A program made the translations under genes and the position numbers. Shown here piece after piece: positions 1 to 5,515 of a stretch of DNA of 9,445 nt. The stretch's first letter is position 1. Every line of letters starts with the position of its first letter. The stretch is taken from positions 1 through 9,445 of the forward strand of contig JAOUQB010000065.1 in assembly GCA_029879555.1 (NCBI GenBank). The letters are read 5' to 3'. The stretch is from Nitrospirota bacterium. GTDB taxonomy: Bacteria; Nitrospirota; Nitrospiria; Nitrospirales; UBA8639. The notes beneath the pieces are model-generated. The model was given only the letters and a program-made list of their open reading frames with translations. It was not told the DNA's origin and ran no database searches.

Positions 1-120
1 GCGAAGTCCCCAAGCTCCGCCAAGGCGCCGGTTAAGGCTGCACCACAACCGGTAGGCGTCGGAAGCGGCAATGGGAAGAGTGTCTCGAAAGGGGACGATG
101 ACTTTTTTGAAGAATTCTAA
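1..120 (+). CDS. C-terminal end of a chemoreceptor (methyl-accepting chemotaxis protein), 5' truncated by window
   Basis: Only the last 39 codons are in the window, ending with TAA at 118-120. The visible part is an Ala/Pro/Lys/Ser-rich flexible tail containing PVGVGSGNG, followed by the acidic-aromatic end DDDFFEEF. The complete receptor just downstream ends in nearly the same way (PVGVGSSNG, then DDDFFEEF), so this is most simply the tail of a paralogous receptor in tandem with it. The last five residues (FFEEF) fit the x-aromatic-x-x-aromatic form of the C-terminal pentapeptide that docks CheR and CheB on high-abundance receptors such as E. coli Tsr (NWETF). The signalling and sensor domains lie upstream of the window, so the ligand cannot be judged. 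The receptor assignment rests on the paralogy of the tail alone. Confidence 0.8.
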   Translation, partial: AKSPSSAKAPVKAAPQPVGVGSGNGKSVSKGDDDFFEEF

Positions 121-132
121 AGAACCGTCAAG

Positions 133-184
133 CGTGAGGCGTGAGGAGAGCGATTGTGCTTTACTTTTCGCTTCATGCCTTACG
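133..184 (+). repeat. Heptamer-built intergenic hairpin, copy 1
   Basis: The 5' arm holds GTGAGGC (134-140) and GTGAGGA (141-147). The 3' arm holds GCTTTAC (158-164), GCTTCAT (170-176) and GCCTTAC (177-183). Bases 133-146 can pair with 171-184 over 14 consecutive positions if three G-U pairs are allowed, leaving a 24-base loop, which suggests that the structure matters as RNA. It sits between two receptor genes, 44 bases upstream of the next start codon. It belongs to the same family as the elements at 3624, 4660, 5429 and 7731. No T-run follows the stem, so it is not a standard rho-independent terminator. Confidence 0.8.
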
Positions 185-227
185 AGGTGACCTTATTTTA
201 TTAACGGTTGGAGGAGGACCAAGGATT

Positions 228-2036
228 ATGAACGTGGGTACACAGGGAAAATGGAATGAATTAGGCATTGGTCCAAAAGTGGTTGTGAGCACCCTGCTGG
301 TTTTTAGCGGTCTCTTGGGGGCCGGGGCCTATTTTCTTGGACAGCAATTACAGGCTGACCTCAATCGAGTGTTATCCAATCAGGCGTCAATCATTGAAAA
401 ACAAATTCAGGTTACGAGAGCCTATGTGGCCAAGCAATTTGTGGTCAAAGCCAAGGGTGCTGGTATGAAGGTCAGCATGGAACATGATGCCCCGGATACG
501 ATTCCGTTTCCTGCCACGTTCACGCGTGAAACTTCTGAAGCCCTGGCAAAAGACGGAGTCTACAATGCGCGCGTGATTAGTGCAGCCCCGTTGAATGTCG
601 CCAATGCTCCTCAAGATAGCTTTGAACAGCAGGCATTAGAAGCATTAGCGAGTGGGCAATCGGAATTTACCAGCATTGAAGCCGTGAATGGGGCCATGAT
701 GTTTCGACGAGCCACCACTGATTTTGCAAGCGTCAAAGCTTGTGTCTCCTGTCATGCTGGTAAGCAGGTTGGCGATATGTTGGGCGCAGTCTCTGTCCAA
801 ATTCCGATGGATGCTCCTCTGGCGCAACTCAATAGTAACTTGAATAATATGTACATGGGGATTATCGGAGTAGGTGTCGTCACCATGCTTATGTTGTTTA
901 TGTTGCTTTCGAAATTTGTGGTCAAACCCATGAAAGAATTAGAGGCGATGGCGGCAAAAGCTAAAGAAGGGGATCTTACGGCACGGACCTTGGTGCTTTG
1001 CCGAGATGAAATTGGGCGAACAGGTGAATCCTTTAATGCGATGTTTGATCGGGTTGGTGAGGTGGTGCAGTCCGTGAAATCCGCAGTATCTGGAATTACC
1101 ACAGGAACCACGGAAATTTCACAGGGCAATGAGGATCTGTCGCAACGGACGTCGGCGCAAGCCGGAGCGTTAGAAGAGACCAGTGCGTCGATGGAAGAGA
1201 TGACCTCCACCATCAAGCAAAACGCCGATAATGCCAAGCAGGCGAATCAGTTGGCCGTCACGGCGCGAGAAGTGGCCGAAAAGGGTGGCGCGGTCACGGA
1301 TAAAGCCGTCAATGCCATGGATGAAATCAACAAGAGCAGTAAAAAAATTGCGGATATTATTAACGTGATCGATGAAATCGCCTTCCAAACGAATCTCCTG
1401 GCTTTGAATGCGGCGGTGGAAGCCGCGCGAGCGGGTGAACAGGGCCGGGGATTTGCGGTGGTGGCCTCGGAAGTGCGGAACCTGGCACAACGGTCGGCCA
1501 CAGCAGCCAAGGAAATTAAAACGTTGATCAATGAGTCGGTGGAGAAAGTGGGTGATGGCAGTGCCCTCGTGAATCAATCGGGGCAAACGCTTTCTGAAAT
1601 AGTTGATTCAGTGAAACGGGTAACGGACATCATTGCCGAAATCAGCGCGGCCTCTCAGGAGCAGGCCAGTGGCATTGATCAGGTGAATAAAGCTGTGATG
1701 CAAATGGATCAAGGCACGCAACAGAATGCGGCCCTGGTGGAACAAGCCACCTCGGCGTCACAATCCATGAAGCAACAAGCCGAAGAACTGTTGCAGCGAG
1801 TGGCTTTTTTCAAAACTACGGAGGAAGGCATCGTGTCGAGTCATCAAAGAACCACGAGTCATCGGAATGCTTCGGCTCGTTCGGCGAATAAGGCGCCTGC
1901 AGTAGGAACTTCCCCAAAGGCTGCCAGCCAAGGTCAGACGGGATCTGTTCGTTCAACCCCGAAACCAGTGGGTGTCGGCAGCAGCAATGGGCACGGACAG
2001 CGGAAAAGTGACGACGATTTCTTTGAAGAATTTTAG
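228..2036 (+). CDS. Chemoreceptor with periplasmic c-type heme (Tll0287-like/DUF3365) sensor domain
   Basis: This is a 602-residue inner-membrane receptor that would pass a periplasmic signal to CheA. TM1 is at about residues 17-37. A periplasmic Tll0287-like domain follows, with the family's PxPATF segment (about 93-98) and a heme-c attachment motif CVSCH (172-176). TM2 is at about 207-228 and HAMP at about 229-283. The signalling coiled coil has its tip near 381-412 ([20 protein letters not shown]). Both methylation helices align without gaps to E. coli-type (36H) receptors. Two sites match the methylation consensus, around E316-E317 and E505-Q506; Q506 is a likely CheB/CheD deamidation target. 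A roughly 65-residue Ser/Ala/Lys/Pro-rich tail ends in FFEEF, a CheR/CheB-type docking pentapeptide. The ATG at 228 is preferred because GGAGGAGG (210-217) lies 10 bases before it. An in-frame GTG at 141 would start inside the hairpin repeat. The sensed cue (redox, O2, NO or other) is not shown by the sequence. Confidence 0.95.
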   Translation: MNVGTQGKWNELGIGPKVVVSTLLVFSGLLGAGAYFLGQQLQADLNRVLSNQASIIEKQIQVTRAYVAKQFVVKAKGAGMKVSMEHDAPDTIPFPATFTRETSEALAKDGVYNARVISAAPLNVANAPQDSFEQQALEALASGQSEFTSIEAVNGAMMFRRATTDFASVKACVSCHAGKQVGDMLGAVSVQIPMDAPLAQLNSNLNNMYMGIIGVGVVTMLMLFMLLSKFVVKPMKELEAMAAKAKEGDLTARTLVLCRDEIGRTGESFNAMFDRVGEVVQSVKSAVSGITTGTTEISQGNEDLSQRTSAQAGALEETSASMEEMTSTIKQNADNAKQANQLAVTAREVAEKGGAVTDKAVNAMDEINKSSKKIADIINVIDEIAFQTNLLALNAAVEAARAGEQGRGFAVVASEVRNLAQRSATAAKEIKTLINESVEKVGDGSALVNQSGQTLSEIVDSVKRVTDIIAEISAASQEQASGIDQVNKAVMQMDQGTQQNAALVEQATSASQSMKQQAEELLQRVAFFKTTEEGIVSSHQRTTSHRNASARSANKAPAVGTSPKAASQGQTGSVRSTPKPVGVGSSNGHGQRKSDDDFFEEF

Positions 2037-2055
2037 CTGAGTGAGGAGATCATTC

Positions 2056-2106
2056 GGGGGGAGGAGAAAAACAGAATCATGTTTTCTCCTTCCTCCTTCC
2101 TTTTTT
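2056..2106 (+). terminator. Probable rho-independent terminator after the heme receptor
   Basis: A 16-bp stem forms between 2056-2072 and 2081-2096, with two G-U pairs and one bulged A (2071) and an 8-base loop. It is followed by a T-rich stretch (2097-2106) that ends in six Ts. It begins 20 bases after the receptor stop codon. The Ts begin a few bases after the stem rather than immediately, so efficiency is uncertain. A GTGAGGA heptamer at 2041-2047 and an apex resembling that of the 4660-4756 hairpin hint that it may be a degenerate relative of the heptamer hairpins. Confidence 0.65.
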
Positions 2107-2231
2107 GTGATTAATGGTTGCACCTCCGCATTGTTTTCCATCTTCCGATTTATTTTTTCCTTCCTAAGCCGCAATTATTTCCTCTGTCCCCGTTGACCTA
2201 AAGGTGATTCTATGAGACTGTTTCTTTAATA

Positions 2232-2259
2232 TTGACTGTCCAGTGTGATCTCAGATAAG
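2232..2259 (+). promoter_or_regulatory. Candidate sigma-70-type promoter for the heme protein gene
   Basis: TTGACT (2232-2237, 5 of 6 to the -35 consensus) and GATAAG (2254-2259, 4 of 6 to the -10) are 16 bases apart, in the gap after a terminator and about 70 bases before the next start codon. The rest of the 2037-2330 gap shows only the terminator and no gene. The call rests on consensus matching alone. Confidence 0.35.
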
Positions 2260-2330
2260 GTTGAATCCCCTAGAAGCAATTCCGAACGGTTTACATGATG
2301 TTTTCTAACACTCACAGGAGGAGGGTTACT

Positions 2331-2870
2331 ATGAGAAGATGGGCTGCATTCGCGACAATGTTTGTCGTGTCCATGATTGGGCTCGCGCTGGTAGTACCGG
2401 TGGGGCAAGCCGCAGACGCGGCCAAGGAATTGGCGGCCAAGTACATTCTGGCCACTGCTAAGGCTGCCAGAACCGTGTATGTCAAAGGTGTCGTGGCCGA
2501 TGCGAGCAAAGGTGGAATGAAACTCAATGAGGATTGGGTGAAAGATGATCACGCCATGATGCTTCCGGCTCAATTCGTCAAAGAACTCGGAAAAGAAATA
2601 AAGGATTTTGATTTATCCTTAGTTGGCACGGATCCCCTGTATGCCTCCAATGCCGCGAAGAGTGACGCGGAAAAGGGCATGCTGGCGGAATTAGCCAAAG
2701 GGAAGGAAAAAGTCCTTGTGGCTCAAGATGGCGGGACTACCGTCGGTATGTCGGCTGACTATGCCATTGTGGATAGTTGTGCGACTTGCCACAATGAGCA
2801 CCCCAAAACCTCGAAGAAAGATTGGAAGAAGGGTGACTTTATGGGAGCCATTGTGGTCAGACTCAAATAA
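2331..2870 (+). CDS. Secreted stand-alone Tll0287-like (DUF3365) c-type heme protein
   Basis: This is a 179-residue protein with an N-terminal Sec signal (MRR, then a hydrophobic stretch to about residue 22, with probable cleavage after VGQA at 27). The mature part is a single Tll0287-like domain. It has the GGMK segment (61-64), LPAQF (78-82, equivalent to the family's PxPATF) and one heme-c attachment site CATCH (150-154), followed by NEHP. It should sit in the periplasm with one covalently bound heme, acting as a redox or gas-binding sensor or a small electron carrier. Only the two heme-attaching Cys are present, so the distal ligand would have to be His, Met or none. Start: AGGAGGAGG (2316-2324) lies six bases before ATG 2331; the in-frame ATG at 2295 lies upstream of this site and has none of its own. 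The gene is bounded by terminators on both sides and appears monocistronic. The domain is a paralogue of the sensor part of the receptor encoded just upstream. Its function is inferred from family and context only. Confidence 0.88.
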   Translation: MRRWAAFATMFVVSMIGLALVVPVGQAADAAKELAAKYILATAKAARTVYVKGVVADASKGGMKLNEDWVKDDHAMMLPAQFVKELGKEIKDFDLSLVGTDPLYASNAAKSDAEKGMLAELAKGKEKVLVAQDGGTTVGMSADYAIVDSCATCHNEHPKTSKKDWKKGDFMGAIVVRLK

Positions 2871-2897
2871 CTCGATCTTCTAGGACGACGTCTTTAG

Positions 2898-2938
2898 ATG
2901 GCGTGGGTGGTAACTACACTACCCACGCCATTTTTTTT
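2898..2938 (+). terminator. Strong rho-independent terminator after the heme protein gene
   Basis: A 14-bp stem pairs 2898-2911 with 2918-2931. It is perfect except for one G-U pair, has a 6-base loop, and runs directly into eight Ts (2931-2938). It starts 27 bases after the stop codon. It separates the heme protein gene from the DUF420 and che genes. Confidence 0.93.
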
Positions 2939-3060
2939 AGGCAGTGCTCCTTCCTCGCCTCCCTCATCTTGTTCTTTTCTCATCCCTTCTAAGAAAAAAA
3001 CTGTCCTTTCGTCTTATTTCCCCTGGAACATCTGCCGATAGATATCGGGGAGGGAGGCCT

Positions 3061-3093
3061 ATGCCCATGATGGCAATTTACCCTCCTGGTTGA
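3061..3093 (+). CDS. Possible leader peptide ORF (10 or 8 codons) upstream of the DUF420 gene
   Basis: A purine-rich stretch GGGAGGGAGG (3048-3057) precedes ATGs at 3061 and 3067 in one short frame that encodes MPMMAIYPPG and stops at TGA 3091-3093. The second ATG has the better spacing (9 bases). The ORF ends in Pro-Pro-Gly, a known ribosome-slowing sequence when EF-P is limiting, directly before the stop. Its Tyr-Pro-Pro codons form the outer 5' arm of the hairpin at 3079-3123. This arrangement resembles a translation-coupled attenuator, but a 10-codon frame can easily arise by chance. I give it low confidence. The rest of the 2939-3060 gap holds only a small CCGAT/ATCGG hairpin (3035-3048). 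Confidence 0.22.
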   Translation: MPMMAIYPPG

Positions 3094-3123
3094 CATGCAT
3101 CTGAAGCATGTCTTGTGAGGGTA
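3079..3123 (+). promoter_or_regulatory. Nested inverted repeat (operator or leader hairpin) upstream of the DUF420 gene
   Basis: An inner perfect inverted repeat GACATGC (3092-3098) / GCATGTC (3106-3112) has a 7-base spacer. It is enclosed by an outer perfect pair TACCCTC (3079-3085) / GAGGGTA (3117-3123), giving two 7-bp stems separated by a 6/4 internal loop. It ends 30 bases before the DUF420 start codon. A TTGACA hexamer (3090-3095) overlaps the inner arm, but there is no good -10 at 16-18 bases from it. The element could therefore be either a DNA operator or an RNA leader structure; the sequence alone does not decide. Confidence 0.5.
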
Positions 3124-3153
3124 TGTGCGGCTTTCCTTCCGTGAGACCTTATT

Positions 3154-3627
3154 ATGCGAATGGCCGATCTGTTATGGGGAATGGTTTTGGTCGGGATGAC
3201 GACCGCCTATGGCATGACCTTCATGGGAGTGCGAGCGGCCAAACGGCATGATGTGCCATCCCACCGGAAATGGATGACCATTGCCTGTACGTTGGTAGGG
3301 ATATGGTTGTTGGCCTATGTCAGTAAGCAACTGATCTTAGGGCGCGATCATTTTGGCGGCACTCCCGATCAATATTGGATGTTCTATGTTCCACTGCTGG
3401 TGGTTCATACCGGATTGGCGATCACGACGATTGGATTAGGCGGGACCAATATGGTCATGGGGATCCGGCGATTGCGTTATGGGATTGGAGCCGGCGCCAT
3501 GGTCGCTGGCGTGTCGATCCATCGCAAGCTTGGACATCTATTGCAATGGACATTTGGCGGTACCATTCTTACCGCCTATGGTGTCTATTTAATGTTGTTT
3601 TATTGGTTCCCATCGGGGGGGACGTGA
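3154..3627 (+). CDS. DUF420 family four-helix integral membrane protein
   Basis: This is a 157-residue hydrophobic protein with about four membrane segments (about residues 5-24, 42-61, 76-97 and 128-152). Its conserved features match my recollection of the DUF420 family: HRKWM (37-41) after the first helix, YVSKQ...GRDHFGG in the middle, YVPLLVVHTGLA (77-88) with a membrane His, and HRKLG followed by TAYGVYLMLFYWFP at the end. In Firmicutes a DUF420 protein (CtaM/YozB) is needed for maturation of a heme-copper oxidase, and the conserved His residues would suit metal or heme binding. No role in chemotaxis is known to me. The ribosome binding site is weak (GTGAG at 3141-3145), and the ATG at 3160 is an alternative start. 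The stop TGA lies inside the first heptamer of the hairpin repeat that follows. The gene lies between a terminator-bounded heme gene and cheR. Confidence 0.8.
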   Translation: MRMADLLWGMVLVGMTTAYGMTFMGVRAAKRHDVPSHRKWMTIACTLVGIWLLAYVSKQLILGRDHFGGTPDQYWMFYVPLLVVHTGLAITTIGLGGTNMVMGIRRLRYGIGAGAMVAGVSIHRKLGHLLQWTFGGTILTAYGVYLMLFYWFPSGGT

Positions 3628-3764
3628 GGGGTAAGGGGTTAGGCGTGAGGCGAGGAAGACGTAAGGCGAAGGGCGTGAGGCGAAACAAGATGAGAAATGA
3701 AGAAGGTATATGGAAGTAAGACTGAAACCGTGATTCCCCTTACGCCTGACGCTTCACGCTTTAC
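3624..3764 (+). repeat. Heptamer-built intergenic hairpin, copy 2 (longest)
   Basis: The 5' side is GTGAGGG (3624-3630), GTAAGGG, GTTAGGC, GTGAGGC (to 3651), a 9-base insert GAGGAAGAC, then GTAAGGC (3661-3667), GAAGGGC and GTGAGGC (to 3681). The 3' side is CCCTTAC (3737-3743), GCCTGAC, GCTTCAC and GCTTTAC (to 3764), all head to tail. The two sides are complementary in register with scattered mismatches and G-U pairs. The apex (3682-3736) is less structured. The element fills most of the DUF420-cheR gap and supplies the TGA stop of the DUF420 gene. Confidence 0.8.
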
Positions 3765-3777
3765 GAAATAGAGCTTC

Positions 3778-3806
3778 TTGATAAGCATACGTGCGTCAGA
3801 TTTTAT
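3778..3806 (+). promoter_or_regulatory. Candidate promoter upstream of cheR
   Basis: TTGATA (3778-3783, 5 of 6 to the -35) and TTTTAT (3801-3806, 4 of 6 to the -10) are 17 bases apart, in the AT-rich stretch between hairpin copy 2 and the cheR start. This would let cheR-cheD-cheB be transcribed separately from DUF420. It is a consensus match only. Confidence 0.3.
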
Positions 3807-3842
3807 ACCTTTCATCAATAACTATTTGCCTAGGAAATTTTT

Positions 3843-4664
3843 ATGAGTGCCACGTTAACGGACAAAGAATTTGAACTATTTCAATCATTGATATATGAGC
3901 AAGTTGGCATCAAACTCGATGCCCCCAAAAAAAGTTTGCTGACCTCCCGCCTAGGGAAACGGTTGCGGCAATTACAGCTCCCTTCCTATCAGGCGTATTA
4001 CGATTGTGTCAGCAGTAAAGGCGGGGAGGAAGAACTCACACAACTGGTTGATCTGATCTCGACCAACAAGACGGACTTTTTTCGTGAGCCGGTGCATTTT
4101 GATTTCCTACGTGAACAGGTGCTTCCTCGAGTCCAGGCGACCCGGTCGTTACGAATTTGGTCTTCGGCGTCGTCATCAGGGGAGGAGCCCTATACGATTG
4201 CGATGACGTTGACTGACGCCATTCCGGATCGTGCGCGATGGGATATTAAAATTTTAGCTTCAGATATTTCCACGCGGGTGTTGGCCAAAGCGGCAGGGGG
4301 AATTTATGACGATGAACGTGTGGCGCAATTGCCGCAGGATGTCGTACGACGCCACTTTCTTCGTGGCAAGGGAACGCAGGCAGGCAAATTAAAAGTGCGC
4401 CAACATCTTTCAGAGATGATTGCTTTTCGCCGTATCAATTTGATGGCGCCAGCCTTTCCCATTAAAACTCCGTTAGATGTCATCTTTTGTCGCAATGTCA
4501 TGATCTATTTCGACCGGCCTACCCAGGCGACCCTCATGGGGAAATTTTTCCGGTATCTTCGTCCGGGAGGGTATCTCTTTATCGGGCATTCCGAAAGTTT
4601 ACAGTGGATTGAGCATAAGTTTACGTATGTGAAGCCCACGATTTATCAAAAACCAGAAGCGTAA
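3843..4664 (+). CDS. cheR: Chemotaxis protein methyltransferase CheR
   Basis: This is a cytoplasmic enzyme of 273 residues, the usual CheR length, that transfers methyl groups from S-adenosylmethionine to receptor glutamates. The N-terminal helical domain (about 1-75) leads into the NKTDFFRE segment (75-82). The SAM-binding core carries IWSSASSSGEEPY (105-117), D141 in LASDIS, and FCRNVMIYFD (215-224), followed by PGGYLFIGHSESL. The beta-subdomain (about 171-189: FLRGKGTQAGKLKVRQ) appears the same length as E. coli CheR, as I recall that sequence, i.e. the class that binds the receptor C-terminal pentapeptide. This fits the FFEEF ends of the two nearby receptors. AGGA (3832-3835) lies seven bases before the ATG. 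The stop TAA is part of the first heptamer of the next hairpin. The gene is first of a cheR-cheD-cheB run. Confidence 0.97.
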   Translation: MSATLTDKEFELFQSLIYEQVGIKLDAPKKSLLTSRLGKRLRQLQLPSYQAYYDCVSSKGGEEELTQLVDLISTNKTDFFREPVHFDFLREQVLPRVQATRSLRIWSSASSSGEEPYTIAMTLTDAIPDRARWDIKILASDISTRVLAKAAGGIYDDERVAQLPQDVVRRHFLRGKGTQAGKLKVRQHLSEMIAFRRINLMAPAFPIKTPLDVIFCRNVMIYFDRPTQATLMGKFFRYLRPGGYLFIGHSESLQWIEHKFTYVKPTIYQKPEA

Positions 4665-4756
4665 GGCGTGAAGCGAAACAGACGTAAAGCGTAAGAAAGT
4701 AGAAGTGGAAAAATTTCATGATTTTTCTCCTCACGCCTTACCCTTCACGCCTCACG
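4660..4756 (+). repeat. Heptamer-built intergenic hairpin, copy 3
   Basis: The 5' side is GTAAGGC (4661-4667), GTGAAGC, a 9-base insert GAAACAGAC, GTAAAGC (4684-4690) and GTAAGAA. The 3' side is TCCTCAC (4728-4734), GCCTTAC, CCTTCAC and GCCTCAC (4749-4755). Bases 4660-4673 pair with 4743-4756 at 13 of 14 positions. The apex is closed by GAAAAAT (4708-4714) against ATTTTTC (4721-4727). Seven Ts follow at 4763-4769, so this copy might act as a weak terminator or attenuator between cheR and cheD. The cheR stop codon lies within its first heptamer. Confidence 0.82.
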
Positions 4757-4808
4757 AAAGAATTTTTTTCCACTTAGGATATCAAAGATTGAAGAGCATC
4801 GTACGCTA

Positions 4809-5420
4809 ATGACGACATCAGCAGGGCTCATGGAGTTTGGCCATATTCGGCGGATACAGGATACGCGATTTCCTTATGAGGTTGCGGTCATTTTACCCGG
4901 TGAATATTTTGTGAGTGAAGAGCCCAAGGTGGTGTATACCGTCTTGGGTTCCTGTATTTCTGTGTGCCTGCGGGATCCCTTCGTCAATGTTGGAGGGATG
5001 AACCATTTCATGTTGGCGGCACCTTCGAATACCGAAGGGCATGACAATTGGGCAGATTCTGGCCGTTATGGCAGCTTTGCGATGGAAATGCTCATTAACG
5101 AAATTCTCCAACGCGGAGGAATGAAAAAGCGATTGGAAGCGAAAGTTTTTGGTGGAGGGAAAATTTACGATGGCAAGATTGATATTGGAGCAAAAAATGC
5201 GGCGTGGGCTCTTGATTATCTCGAACGAGAAGACATTCCCTTGATGAAAGCCAATGTGGGTGATGTCTGTCCGCGAAAGGTATATTTTTTCACCGATTCA
5301 GGAAAAGTGCTCTTGAAAAAGCTCGATCGGGTTGTCGCCGAAACTATTGCAGAGGAGGAGGGGCAGTACAAAGCGAGACTGCAGCAAGCTCCCGTGCAGT
5401 CTGAGGTGACCCTCTTTTAG
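4809..5420 (+). CDS. cheD: Chemoreceptor glutamine deamidase CheD
   Basis: This is a cytoplasmic enzyme of 203 residues that converts specific receptor glutamines to glutamates and in some bacteria cooperates with CheC phosphatases. The papain-like core is clear: LGSCISVCL with the nucleophile C49, and GGMNHFMLA with the catalytic H66. Further family segments are SGRYGSFAMEMLINEI (about 84-99), KVFGGGKI (about 122-129) and the late NVGDVCPRKVYFFTDSGKV block. The N-terminal extension of about 25 residues and the short charged tail ending in VTLF are peripheral. Likely substrates are receptors such as the one at 228-2036 (e.g. its Q506). The ribosome binding site is weak (GAAGAG at 4791-4796); an ATG at 4830 (residue 8) is possible, and everything conserved lies after it. 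The gene is flanked by hairpin copies 3 and 4 and lies between cheR and cheB. No cheC is seen. Confidence 0.95.
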   Translation: MTTSAGLMEFGHIRRIQDTRFPYEVAVILPGEYFVSEEPKVVYTVLGSCISVCLRDPFVNVGGMNHFMLAAPSNTEGHDNWADSGRYGSFAMEMLINEILQRGGMKKRLEAKVFGGGKIYDGKIDIGAKNAAWALDYLEREDIPLMKANVGDVCPRKVYFFTDSGKVLLKKLDRVVAETIAEEEGQYKARLQQAPVQSEVTLF

Positions 5421-5428
5421 CGGAAAAC

Positions 5429-5502
5429 CGTGAGGCGTAGGAGACGTGAGGCGTGAAGTGATGATGAATCCTTCGCCTTACCCCTCACGCCTTACGCTTT
5501 AC
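5429..5502 (+). repeat. Heptamer-built intergenic hairpin, copy 4
   Basis: The 5' side is GTGAGGC (5430-5436), a 9-base insert GTAGGAGAC, GTGAGGC (5446-5452) and GTGAAGT. The 3' side is four unbroken heptamers: GCCTTAC (5475-5481), CCCTCAC, GCCTTAC and GCTTTAC (to 5502). Bases 5429-5438 pair with 5487-5496, and the inner units also pair. The array ends directly against the AAGGAG ribosome binding site of cheB (5504-5509), so folding or unfolding of this hairpin could affect cheB translation. Confidence 0.82.
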
Positions 5503-5515
5503 TAAGGAGATTGAT

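Noticed and set aside
141..227. GTG start giving the heme receptor 29 extra N-terminal residues
   Set aside because: The GTG lies inside hairpin copy 1 and has no positioned ribosome site, whereas ATG 228 has GGAGGAGG 10 bases upstream and gives a normal short cytoplasmic N-terminus before TM1.
752..1586. Minus-strand open frames of 94-161 codons across the heme receptor
   Set aside because: They are reverse-strand readings of the receptor coding sequence, with no ribosome sites and no recognisable domains.
2295..2330. ATG 2295 as start of the secreted heme protein
   Set aside because: The strong AGGAGGAGG at 2316-2324 lies downstream of it and directly before ATG 2331, which also gives a cleaner signal peptide.
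2622..2640. TGGCACG reminiscent of a sigma-54 -24 element
   Set aside because: It lies inside the heme protein coding sequence and there is no TTGC-type -12 element at the right distance.
3123..3254. Short frame from ATG 3123 preceded by GTGAGGG
   Set aside because: It overlaps the DUF420 start out of frame, encodes no recognisable protein, and its ribosome-like site is explained by the hairpin arm.
3375..3719. Plus-strand open frame overlapping the DUF420 gene and hairpin copy 2
   Set aside because: It is out of frame with the recognisable DUF420 protein, its end is translated heptamer repeat, and it has no domain pattern.
3624..3764. CRISPR array suggested by the short direct repeats
   Set aside because: Units are 7 bases, adjoining and without unique spacers of CRISPR length, and the second half is the inverted form; no cas genes are present.
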